A DNA stretch of 64,000 nucleotides from JAIBJN01 sp963825255 (lineage in GTDB: Bacteria; Actinomycetota; Thermoleophilia; Gaiellales; Gaiellaceae). The notes beneath the pieces are model-generated. The model was given only the letters and a program-made list of their open reading frames with translations. It was not told the origin of the DNA and searched no databases. Positions 19,622 to 27,130 of this stretch are shown here, piece by piece; the first letter of the stretch is position 1, and every line of letters begins with the position of its first letter. Location: contig CAWGSF010000002.1 of the NCBI GenBank assembly GCA_963825255.1, positions 124,001 through 188,000 on the forward strand. The letters are read 5' to 3'. The position numbers were made by a program, and so were the translations under genes.

Positions 19622-20914
19622 CTACGCGGCGGCGGGCTCGCGCACGGCTCTCAGCGACGCATCCATGATCTCGACGCCGAGGTCGATCTCCTCCTCGGTG
19701 ACCGTGAGCGGCGGCGCGATGCGGAAGCAGTTGGCGTTCGCGCCTCCACCGCGGACGATGTTCATGGAGAGGCCCCGCTCGTAGCACTCCCGGGTGACCG
19801 CGGCGCCGAGATCGTCGGCGGGCCGCTTGCTCTCGCGGTCCTCGACGAGCTCGAGCCCGACGAGGAGCCCACGCCCGCGGACGTCGCCGATGACCTCGTG
19901 CGCCTCCTGCAGCTCGCGCAGCCGCGCGAGCATGTACGCCCCGCGTGCGGCGGCGCGCTCGACCAGGCCCTCGGCCGCGATCACGTCCAGGACGGCCAGG
20001 CCGGCCGCGGCGGGGAGCGGGTCGGAGACGTGGGACGTGACGTGGAGGAAGCCCTTCTCGTGGCAGTCCGCCTCGATCGCGCTCGACGTGATCGTCGCGG
20101 CGAGGGGCAGGCCGCCGCCGAGCGTCTTCGACACGGCGAGCAGGTCGGGGACGACGCCGTCACGCTCGAACCCGAACATCGTCCCCAGGCGCCCGAACCC
20201 CGTCTGCGCCTCGTCGAGGACGAGGAGCATCCCACGCTCGTCGAGCAGTTCCCGGACGCGCCGGAAGTAGCCGTCCGGCGGGACGATGATGCCGCCGGCG
20301 GAGAGGACGGGCTCCGCGAGGAAAGCGCAGAGCGAGCCCACCGACTGCTGGTCGACGAGCTCGAAGCCGACCTCGAGACACGTGCAGTCGCAGGCGCCGT
20401 CGCAGTGGCGGATCGGACAGCGGTAGGCGTAGGGCGCCGGAACCGCGAAGGAGCCGGGAAGGACAGGGCCGTAACCGGCGTGTGCCATCGAGAAGTTCAC
20501 CGAGGCGATGCCCGAGAGGAGCCCGTGGAAGCTGCGCGTGAGCCCGACCACCTCCCACCGGCCGGTGTGCATCTTCGCCAGCTTGAGCGCGACCTCGTTC
20601 GCCTCGGTGCCCGTGTTCAGGAGGAGGACGCGGTCGAGCGGCTCGGGGAGGAGCCTCGCCAACCGCTCGGCGAGGGCGAGGACGGGCTCGGAGAGCATCC
20701 ACGAGTTCAGGTGGACGACCTCGTCGAACGCCTCCCGGATCGCCGCCGCGATCTGCGGGTGGTTATGCCCGATCGTCGAGCAGATCTGCCCCGACGTGAA
20801 GTCGAGGATGCGCCGCCCCGACGCGGTCTCGATCCACGCCCCTTCGGCCCTCGCGATCGGCTCGGGCGCGAAGGAGCCCGCGTAGCGGATCAGGAAGCGC
20901 TCGCGCTCGTCCAC
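19622..20914 (-). CDS. class III aminotransferase, dialkylglycine-decarboxylase-like
   Basis: PLP enzyme of 430 residues, fold type I, class III. The PLP lysine lies in AVSKTLGGGLPLAATI and the PLP-phosphate contact in LLLNTGTEANEVALKL; LVLDEAQTGFGRLG holds the conserved Asp. The overall pattern resembles 2,2-dialkylglycine decarboxylase more than acetylornithine or GABA aminotransferases. An unusual Cys-rich insert (CPIRHCDGACDCTCLEVGF) sits near residue 170 and could bind a metal. It is divergent from the urate pathway genes with only 26 bp between start codons, so a role in nitrogen recovery from purines is possible but not shown. Confidence 0.8.
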   Translation of the reverse strand: MDERERFLIRYAGSFAPEPIARAEGAWIETASGRRILDFTSGQICSTIGHNHPQIAAAIREAFDEVVHLNSWMLSEPVLALAERLARLLPEPLDRVLLLNTGTEANEVALKLAKMHTGRWEVVGLTRSFHGLLSGIASVNFSMAHAGYGPVLPGSFAVPAPYAYRCPIRHCDGACDCTCLEVGFELVDQQSVGSLCAFLAEPVLSAGGIIVPPDGYFRRVRELLDERGMLLVLDEAQTGFGRLGTMFGFERDGVVPDLLAVSKTLGGGLPLAATITSSAIEADCHEKGFLHVTSHVSDPLPAAAGLAVLDVIAAEGLVERAAARGAYMLARLRELQEAHEVIGDVRGRGLLVGLELVEDRESKRPADDLGAAVTRECYERGLSMNIVRGGGANANCFRIAPPLTVTEEEIDLGVEIMDASLRAVREPAAA

Positions 20915-20920
20915 CGGACA

Positions 20921-20930
20921 AGAATACGAT
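20921..20930. promoter_or_regulatory. overlapping divergent -10 boxes
   Basis: On the minus strand TATTCT (20921-20926) lies six bases before the GTG of the aminotransferase. On the plus strand TACGAT (20925-20930) lies ten bases before the GTG of hydroxyisourate hydrolase. The two hexamers share two base pairs, so the polymerase can occupy only one direction at a time. Confidence 0.5.
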
Positions 20931-20940
20931 GCCTCCGCTC

Positions 20941-21231
20941 GTGAGCATTTCCACCCACGTCCTCGACGCCGAGCGGGGCGAGCCGGCCCGCGGGATCACG
21001 GTCGAGCTCTTCCGGGCGGACGAGCTCCTGACCGTCCGCGAGACGGACGAGGACGGGCGCATCGCCGACCTCGCCGGCGACGAGGCCCCGCCCGACGTCT
21101 ACCGTCTCGTCTTCTATCCACGCTCGCCCTTCTTCCGCCGGATCGAGGTCGACGTGGAGATCGGCGAGGGCCACCACCACGTCCCCCTCCTCCTCGCTCC
21201 GTACTCGTGCGCGATCTACCGCGGAAGCTGA
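20941..21231 (+). CDS. uraH: 5-hydroxyisourate hydrolase
   Basis: Transthyretin-like protein of 96 residues that hydrolyses 5-hydroxyisourate to OHCU. The N-terminal SISTHVLD motif and the C-terminal tetrapeptide YRGS are both present, as needed for the active site at the tetramer interface. I prefer the GTG at 20941 over an in-frame ATG at 20929 because the former gives the family's usual N-terminus and because the ATG overlaps the TACGAT box. First gene of a plus-strand operon uraH-uraD-uricase. Confidence 0.9.
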   Translation: MSISTHVLDAERGEPARGITVELFRADELLTVRETDEDGRIADLAGDEAPPDVYRLVFYPRSPFFRRIEVDVEIGEGHHHVPLLLAPYSCAIYRGS

Positions 21232-21650
21232 GCGTCGAGGAGCTCGCCGACCTCTTCCAGGCGAAGAGCAGCTTCGTCGAGGCGCTCGCGCGGGAGGACG
21301 ATCCCCTCGGCCGCGCCCGCGACGTGCTCGCGTCGCTCCCCGAGGAGGCTCGGATCGAGGCACTGAACGCCCACCCGCGGATCGGGCAACGGCGCCTCAG
21401 CGGCCGTTCCGCGACCGAGCAGGGCCCGGTGGCCGTCGAGGATCCGGAGGTGCTCACCGAGCTGGCCTGGTTCAACGCCGCCTACGAGGAGCGCTTCGGC
21501 TTCCGCTTCGTCGTCTTCGTCGACCGGCGTCCCCGGGCCGAGATCGTGCCGGTCCTGCGGGAGCGGCTCGAGCGGACGCGCGAGGAAGAGCTCGAGACCG
21601 GCTGCGACGAGCTCGTCGCGATCGCGCTGGACCGGTGGGAGACGGGATGA
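21207..21650 (+). CDS. uraD: OHCU decarboxylase
   Basis: 2-oxo-4-hydroxy-4-carboxy-5-ureidoimidazoline decarboxylase, about 147 residues. The NAHPRIG motif holds the catalytic His, and FGFRFVVFV is the conserved core strand. It yields (S)-allantoin from OHCU. The reading frame overlaps the end of uraH by 25 bp and ends in ATGA shared with uricase (21647-21650). The GTG at 21207 is the best upstream start; a later start near the LSVEELADLF segment is possible. Confidence 0.9.
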   Translation: MRDLPRKLSVEELADLFQAKSSFVEALAREDDPLGRARDVLASLPEEARIEALNAHPRIGQRRLSGRSATEQGPVAVEDPEVLTELAWFNAAYEERFGFRFVVFVDRRPRAEIVPVLRERLERTREEELETGCDELVAIALDRWETG

Positions 21651-22441
21651 GGACCGGCTACGGCAAGGAAGCCGTCTCCGTCTACCGGACCGACGGCGTG
21701 CGCTCGCTCTTCGCCGCCGAGGTCGGCATGACGCTCCGGAGCGAGAGCTTCCTCTCCTCCTACACCGAGGGCGACAACACGCTCGTCGTCGCGACCGACT
21801 CGATGAAGAACTTCATCCACGCGACCGCGCTCGACTACGAGGGCTCCTCGCTCGAGGGCTTCCTCGAGCTCGTCGCGCGCCGCTTCCTCGACACGTACGA
21901 CCACGTCGAGCGGATCGAGCTCCATGCCCGGGAGGTGCCGTTCGCGCGCCGCGGGGAGCAGGCGTTCCAGGTCGTCGAAGGCGACGTCGGGGTCGCCGAG
22001 CTCGCGCTCGACCAAAGCGGCGGGCTCGAGCACCGCTCCGGCCGCGAGGGCATGCGCCTGCTCAAGCTGACCGGGAGCTCGTTCGCCGGGTTCATCCGCG
22101 ACGAGTACACGACGCTCGCGGACTCCCGCGATCGCCCCCTCTACGTCCACGCGGACGTCCACTGGCGGAATCGCGACTTCGCCGAGCGGGCGGCCGGCGA
22201 CGAGGTGCGCGACTCGGTGGTCGAGACCTTCGCCGCGTTCGAGTCGGCGTCGATTCAGGAGCTCCTGCACGAGGTCGCCGTCCGCCTGCTCGACCGCTTC
22301 GCCGAGCTCGACGAGGTCTCGCTCGTGGGCGAGAACCGGCTCTGGAACACGGCGCAGGTGTCCGGGTCGGACGAGCACGTCCGCGTCTACACGGATCCAC
22401 GGCCGCCGTACGGGCGGATCGAGCTGACGCTCGGGCGATGA
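21647..22441 (+). CDS. pucL: urate oxidase (factor-independent urate hydroxylase)
   Basis: Uricase of 264 residues, near the usual 280-300. The YGKEAVSVYR start carries the catalytic Lys (about 7), and NTLVVATDSMKN carries the Thr-Asp of the active site (about 50-51). The second half contains the T-fold repeat (RPLYVHADVHWRN) and SIQELLHEVAVRLLDRF with the NTAQV-like tail. The cofactor-free enzyme converts urate and O2 to 5-hydroxyisourate and H2O2. It starts in an ATGA overlap with uraD and ends in another with the next gene (22438-22441). Confidence 0.9.
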   Translation: MRTGYGKEAVSVYRTDGVRSLFAAEVGMTLRSESFLSSYTEGDNTLVVATDSMKNFIHATALDYEGSSLEGFLELVARRFLDTYDHVERIELHAREVPFARRGEQAFQVVEGDVGVAELALDQSGGLEHRSGREGMRLLKLTGSSFAGFIRDEYTTLADSRDRPLYVHADVHWRNRDFAERAAGDEVRDSVVETFAAFESASIQELLHEVAVRLLDRFAELDEVSLVGENRLWNTAQVSGSDEHVRVYTDPRPPYGRIELTLGR

Positions 22442-23116
22442 TCGTCCCGGGCCGCTACAACGGGCCCCCGACCTCGGCGAACGGCGGGTACGCGTGCGGG
22501 CTCCTGGCCGGGCTGCTCGGAGGCGAGGCGGAGGTGACGCTGCGACGGCCGCCGCCTCTCGACCGCGAGCTCGCGGTCGTCGAGGCCGATGGATGCCTGG
22601 AGCTCTACGACGGGGAAGCCCTCGTTGCCGAAGCCCGGCGGGCCGACGGCGTCCCACTGGAGGCTCCGGCGACCGTGTCCGTCGAGGAGGCGGCCGCGGC
22701 GCGGGGCCGGTATCCGGGCTTCGTCCACCACGCCTACCCGACCTGCTTCACCTGCGGCCCCGATCGCGACGACGGGCTGGCCGTCTACCCCGGGCCGGTA
22801 GCCGGACGCGAGGGCGTCGTCGCCTCGACGTGGACGCCCGACGCGGACGTGCGGCCCGAGATCGTCTGGGCGGCGCTCGACTGCCCGGGCGGCTGGGCGG
22901 TGGACGACTTCCAGCGGGAGGGCGTCCTGCTCGGCCGGATGGAGGCGCGGATCGGGCGGCTGCCGACCGCGGGCGAGCCCCACGTCCTCGTCGGGTGGCG
23001 CGTCGGCGAGGACGGGCGCAAGCGCCACGCGGGCTCGGCGCTCCTCACGGCGTCCGGAGAGCGTACTCGCGGCCGCGAGCTCGACCTGGATCGTCGAGGA
23101 AGGGAGGGAACGGTGA
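22438..23116 (+). CDS. thioesterase-like protein, one frame break
   Basis: Protein of about 225 residues that looks like a hot-dog/thioesterase-type conserved protein: YNGPPTSANGGYACGLLAG near the start and HHAYPTCFTCGPDRDDGL in the middle. The frame breaks near 23060; skipping one base gives VLAAASSTWIVEEGRER and a TGA at 23114-23116. Without the correction the reading frame runs on into the next gene and looks like a fusion. Substrate unknown; linkage to uricase through an ATGA overlap suggests co-transcription. Confidence 0.7.
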
Positions 23117-23439
23117 TCGCAAGGATCTGGCGCGGCTGGACGCGCCGCGAGGACGCGGAGGCCTACGTCCGCTACATGGAGGAGGTCGGCGCTCCCGACT
23201 CGCGCGGCACGCCGGGCAACCTCGGGTTCTCGGTGCTCCATCGCCCCGACGGCGACAGGGAGGAGTTCCTCACGATCTCGCTCTGGGAGTCGCTCGACGC
23301 GGTGCGCGCGTTCGCGGCCGACGATCTCGAGCGGGCGGTCTTCTACCCGGAGGACGATCGGTTCCTCGTCGAGCGCGAGCTGACGGTGTCGCACTTCGAG
23401 TACGTGCCTACGGAAAGAGGTCCCGCTCCGGCGGCATGA
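23113..23439 (+). CDS. antibiotic-biosynthesis-monooxygenase-like protein
   Basis: Dimeric alpha-beta barrel (ABM-like) protein of 108 residues: VIARIWRGWTRREDAEAYV at the start, then GFSVLHRPDGDREEFLTISL and WESLDAVRAFA. The GTG start (23113-23115) overlaps the corrected stop of the preceding gene as GTGA and has GGGAGG upstream. Such proteins range from heme-degrading to quinol monooxygenases; function here is unknown. The 3' end overlaps the convergent cofE by 32 bp. Confidence 0.75.
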   Translation: MIARIWRGWTRREDAEAYVRYMEEVGAPDSRGTPGNLGFSVLHRPDGDREEFLTISLWESLDAVRAFAADDLERAVFYPEDDRFLVERELTVSHFEYVPTERGPAPAA

Positions 23440-24100
23440 CGAGCTCGCGCGCGCTGCCGTCGCCGTCCGGCACGCGGTAGCCGCGGACGAGCGCCGCGGG
23501 CGTCCCGGCCGACTTCCCGAGGACGAGCTCCGCCGCGCCCGCCAGCTCGTCGGCGACCGCGATCACCGTCGACTCGAGCGTGGAGCCGCGCGCGTCGCGC
23601 GTCCCACGCAGGTCGAGGAGGGGCCGCATCCCGGCAACGCCGATGGCGACGTCCGTCGTCCCCTGCCGCCAGGCCCGCCCGAACGAGTCGCTGACGATCA
23701 CGGCCGGAGCGACCCCGAAGCGCTCCGCGAGCGCGTCGCGGATATGCGCGGCGGACGCGTCCGGGTCCCGGGGCAGGAGGACGACCCACCCGTCCCCGGG
23801 GGTGTTCGACCGGTCGACGCCCGCGCTCGCGCAGACGAAGCCGTGCTCGGTCTCGGCGATGACGAGGTCTCCCCGCTGCCGGCGCACAGCCCGGGCCTCC
23901 CGCAGGATCACCTCGAGGTGGTCGTCCGCTCGCTCGACGCGCCCCTCCGCCTTCGAGACGACCTTCTGCGCGACGACGAGGACGTCGCCCTCCGCGAGCC
24001 CGCCGGCGCGCTCGACCGCGTCGCCCAGGAGCGCGGCCAGGTCGTCCCCGGGGCCCACTTCGGGGATGCCCTCCAGCGGGAGGACTCGCAGCTCGCCCAC
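23408..24100 (-). CDS. cofE: coenzyme F420-0:L-glutamate ligase
   Basis: CofE/FbiB N-terminal-type ligase, 230 residues, which adds gamma-linked glutamates to F420-0 using GTP. Seen motifs: GDVLVVAQKVVSKAEGR, DRSNTPGDGWVVLLPRDPD and VIVSDSFGRAWRQGTTDVAIG, the metal- and nucleotide-binding segments of the family. Unlike mycobacterial FbiB there is no C-terminal nitroreductase domain. The GTG at 24100 is two bases from the corA stop, so it belongs to the cofD-npdG-corA-cofE operon. Confidence 0.9.
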   Translation of the reverse strand: MGELRVLPLEGIPEVGPGDDLAALLGDAVERAGGLAEGDVLVVAQKVVSKAEGRVERADDHLEVILREARAVRRQRGDLVIAETEHGFVCASAGVDRSNTPGDGWVVLLPRDPDASAAHIRDALAERFGVAPAVIVSDSFGRAWRQGTTDVAIGVAGMRPLLDLRGTRDARGSTLESTVIAVADELAGAAELVLGKSAGTPAALVRGYRVPDGDGSARELVMPPERDLFP

Positions 24101-24102
24101 CG

Positions 24103-25071
24103 CTAGAACCAGCCGCGCAGCTTGAAGAACGCGAGGAGCGCCGCGAGCACCGCGAGCTGGAGGCCGAAGCCAAGGACGAGGAACGCGCCCAGGCTGTCGA
24201 CGTGGTCGACCATCCAGCCGAAGTTCTGCCCGAAGTAGCCGGTCACGAAGGTGAGCGGGAGGAAGATCGTGGCGATCAACGTGAGCTGCTTCACCGTCAC
24301 GTTGAGCCGGTTGGAGCTGCTCGAGAGGTAGACGTCCATCGCCCCGGTGAGCAGGTCGCGCTCGATGTCCACGGCCTCGGTCGCGCGGGTCAGGTGGTCG
24401 TGCACGTCGCGGAAGTAGCGGCGGGCCTCGTCGTCGAGGTCCGGGCAGATCGAGAAGGCCGGCGGCGATCTGCTCGACGAGATCGCGCTGGGGAGTAATC
24501 GCATGCCGGAGCGTGACGAGACGGCGGCGAAGAGCGAAGACGTCCTCGAGGACCGCGTCCTGCGGCCGCTCGATCACCTCGTCCTCGAGAGTCTCCAGGC
24601 GGTCGTCGAGGCTCCTCGAGCACCGGGAAGAAGCTGTCGGCGAGGGCGTCGGCGAGCCGGTAGAGGAGCACGATGGGGCGAACGGCCTGGGGCGCATGGC
24701 GTGCGTAGAGCTCGCGCAGGAACTCACAGGCGGGAGCCTCGTCGCGCCGGACGGTGACCAGGAAGCGCTCGGAGTAGAAGCAGTGCACCTCGACGAGCTG
24801 ATCCTCGTCCGGCTCGGGCGCGGCCCCGATAGAGGACGAGGAAGACGACGTCGCCGTAGTCCTCGAACTTGGGCCGCTGACCGAAGTGCTCTGAGTCCTC
24901 GACCGCCAGCGGGTGAAAGCGGAAGACCTCGCGCAGGAGTGCGAACTCGTCCTCGCTCGGCTCGCGGATGTCGAGCCAGAAGAACTCGCCGCTCGCGAGA
25001 CGCGACTCGACGAACGCCCGATCCGCGCCCTCGACCGTCCTCCCCTGGTGGTCGAGCAGGTGCAGGCTCAC
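24103..25071 (-). CDS. corA: CorA-family divalent cation transporter, three frame breaks
   Basis: About 322 residues. The cytoplasmic N-terminal domain (VSLHLLDHQGRTVEGADRAF, then FFWLDIREPSEDEF) is followed by a long helix and two C-terminal membrane segments around TFVTGYFGQNFGWM, where GQN replaces the canonical GMN selectivity motif as in many actinobacterial members. Frame breaks near 24826, 24616 and 24462 restore AAPEPDEDQLVEVHCF, SLDDRLETLEDEV and AFSICPDLDDEARR respectively. Start GTG overlaps the npdG stop (25068-25071). Mg2+ is the likely substrate; CofD and CofE need divalent metal. Confidence 0.83.
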
Positions 25072-25661
25072 GGCAGGCCTGTGACGCGGATGCCCGCGTT
25101 CGTCTTGTAGCGGCGGTTGACGTTGAGGAGGACGGCCGTCAGCGTCTCGAGCCAGCGCGCCACCTCCAGCCGTCCGCAGTCCACGGCGCGGCCGGCGACG
25201 AGGCGCTCCGCGAGCTCGGCGATCACGCCCTTCGCGTCGTCGTCGTCCCCGGCCAGGAGGACGTCCTCGTCGAGCGGCAGGTCCGGGTTTGCGAGGGCTC
25301 GCGCGCTGACCGTGTGGAACCCCGCGACGACGCGGGCCTCCGGCGCCCCCCTCGCGACGAGCTCGGCGAGCGACACCTCGAGCGGCGCGGCGCCCGGCCT
25401 CCCCTCTCGGAAGACGACCGGGCTGGCCACGCTGACGACGATGCGGCCGGCGAGGTCGGCGGACAGCTCGCCTGCCATCGCCTCGACTCCGGCCGGCGGC
25501 ACCGAGAGGAACACGATCTCGCATGCGCGAGAGGCGTCCGGATTCGAGACGAAGTCGTCGCGGGGTGTGCGCGAGCCGATCACGACCTCCTCGCCCGCCC
25601 GCCGGAGGCGCTCGGCGAGGCCCTGTCCGAAGTCGCCGCTTCCGCCGACGATCCCGATCAC
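25068..25661 (-). CDS. npdG: F420-dependent NADP reductase
   Basis: F420H2:NADP+ oxidoreductase, 197 residues. The N-terminal Rossmann motif IGIVGGSGDFGQGLAERL binds NADPH, with SRTP for the 2'-phosphate. SVPPAGVEAMAGEL and the C-terminal NVNRRYKTNAGIRVTG are typical of the family. Start GTG at 25661 overlaps the cofD stop; a further upstream start would spoil the nucleotide-binding N-terminus. It links the F420 and NADP pools and is encoded in the cofactor's own biosynthetic operon. Confidence 0.87.
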   Translation of the reverse strand: MIGIVGGSGDFGQGLAERLRRAGEEVVIGSRTPRDDFVSNPDASRACEIVFLSVPPAGVEAMAGELSADLAGRIVVSVASPVVFREGRPGAAPLEVSLAELVARGAPEARVVAGFHTVSARALANPDLPLDEDVLLAGDDDDAKGVIAELAERLVAGRAVDCGRLEVARWLETLTAVLLNVNRRYKTNAGIRVTGLP

Positions 25662-26572
25662 CCCACGGACTCCAGCACCGCGCGCCCGACCTCCGCTCTC
25701 GACTCCGGCGCAACCATAACGATGGGGGCGACGAGCGCCCCCGGGAGCGCGCCGTCGTCGGCGGGGTCGACGACGATCTCGCCGGCGATCCCCGCGTATA
25801 TGCCCGCGATCCCGCGCACGCCCGGCTCGTGGCCCAGCGAGGCCATCATCCCCGCGAGGGGCCCGCGGAGCGCCTTCCCACGGATGAGTGGGGAGACGGC
25901 GACGACGCGCTTGCCGGCCAGGGCCTCGCGGATGCCGGGGACGGCCAGGATCGGGAGGACGGAGACGAACGGGTTCGAGGGCGCGATGAAGACGACGCCC
26001 GCGCTCTCGATCGCGTCCAGCACGCCGGGGGCCGGCCGAGCCCGCTCCGCTCCCTCGTAGCGGACGCCGTGGACCTCGTCGGCGTGGCGGCGACCGACGA
26101 ACCAGGTCTGGAAGTCGAGCTCGCCCGCCGGCGTGGCCAGGAACGTGCGCACGGGCTCGTCCGACGCCGGGAGGAGCCGCACACGGACGCCGAGCCGCTC
26201 GCAGAGCAGCCGCGTCGCCTCGGAGAGCGGGACGCCCTGTCGCAGCAGCCGGGTGCGGACGAGATGGAGCCCGATGTCCCGGTCGCCGAGCGTGAACCAC
26301 GTCTCTCCGCCCAGCCGGCCGGCCGCGTCGAGGGCGTTGGTCGTCTCGTCGCGGACGCCCCAGCCCCGCTCCTCGTCGAGGAGCCCGGCGAGCGTGTAGA
26401 GAACGGTGTCGAGGTCGGGCGAGACGTGCAGCCCCAGGATCTCGACGTCGTCGCCGACGTTGACGATCGCGGTCACGTCCTCCGGGCGGGTGGCGCGCGC
26501 GAGCGCGTCGACGAAGCGCGAGCCTCCGAGCCCTCCACAGAGAACGGCATAGGGAGGCGGCGTTATGCTCAC
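25658..26572 (-). CDS. cofD: 2-phospho-L-lactate (or PEP) transferase CofD/FbiA
   Basis: 304 residues. Motifs: LCGGLGGSRFVDALA at the start for the nucleotide, IVNVGDDVEILGLHVSPDLD, then PSNPFVSVLPIL and AVSPLIRGKALRGPLAGMM. It joins the CofC product to FO to make F420-0 (or its dehydro form, as in actinobacteria). The GTG start is separated from the divergent cofC GTG by only three base pairs. First gene of the minus-strand F420 operon. Confidence 0.91.
   Translation of the reverse strand: MSITPPPYAVLCGGLGGSRFVDALARATRPEDVTAIVNVGDDVEILGLHVSPDLDTVLYTLAGLLDEERGWGVRDETTNALDAAGRLGGETWFTLGDRDIGLHLVRTRLLRQGVPLSEATRLLCERLGVRVRLLPASDEPVRTFLATPAGELDFQTWFVGRRHADEVHGVRYEGAERARPAPGVLDAIESAGVVFIAPSNPFVSVLPILAVPGIREALAGKRVVAVSPLIRGKALRGPLAGMMASLGHEPGVRGIAGIYAGIAGEIVVDPADDGALPGALVAPIVMVAPESRAEVGRAVLESVG
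26564..26569 (+). promoter_or_regulatory. -10 box of cofC inside the cofD 5' end
   Basis: TATGCT, six bases (CACCGC) before the cofC GTG at 26576. It lies over the first codons of cofD on the other strand. Confidence 0.5.
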
Positions 26573-26575
26573 CGC

Positions 26576-27130
26576 GTGCTCGGGATAGTGCCGGTCAAGG
26601 GCCTCGCCGGCGCGAAGACGAGGCTCGCCCCCCTGCTCTCGGCCGAGGAGCGCGCACGGCTGGTCGTCGAGATGCTCGACGGGGTCCTGGCCGCGTGCCG
26701 CGAGGCGAGCGCCATCGACGGAACGCTACTCGTGACGCCCGATCCCGCGCTCGCCCGCGACGGCGCCTCGCTCCTCGTCGACGCCGGCACCGGGCACGCC
26801 GACGCCGTCGCGCTCGCGCTCGCCGACCCCCGGGCCGCGGCCGGCGCGCTCGTCGTCATGGCCGACTGCCCGCTCGTGACGGCGGAGTCGCTCGACGCAC
26901 TCGCGGCATCAGCGCGGCCACTTGCCCTCGCGCGGGCCCGCGACGGGGGCGTCAACGCTCTCGCGCTCCAGGAGGTCGACGGCTTCCGCCCCCGCTTCGG
27001 CATTCCGGCGGGGACGACGGTGGCCGAGGCGCGCGCGGCGGGCTACGACCCGGTCGTGCTCGACGATCCCCGCCTCGCGCTCGACGTCGACCGGCCCGAG
27101 GACTACGAGCTCCTCCTCGCGTCGCGATGA
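26576..27130 (+). CDS. cofC: 2-phospho-L-lactate/PEP guanylyltransferase
   Basis: CofC (FbiD) nucleotidyltransferase, 184 residues. The N-terminus VLGIVPVKGLAGAKTRLAPLL holds the GTP-binding loop; VVMADCPLV carries the metal-binding Asp and FRPRFGIPAG is the other conserved stretch. It activates 2-phospholactate or phosphoenolpyruvate with GTP for CofD. Probable leaderless start at GTG 26576; the 3' end overlaps fbiC as ATGA (27127-27130). Confidence 0.9.
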   Translation: MLGIVPVKGLAGAKTRLAPLLSAEERARLVVEMLDGVLAACREASAIDGTLLVTPDPALARDGASLLVDAGTGHADAVALALADPRAAAGALVVMADCPLVTAESLDALAASARPLALARARDGGVNALALQEVDGFRPRFGIPAGTTVAEARAAGYDPVVLDDPRLALDVDRPEDYELLLASR

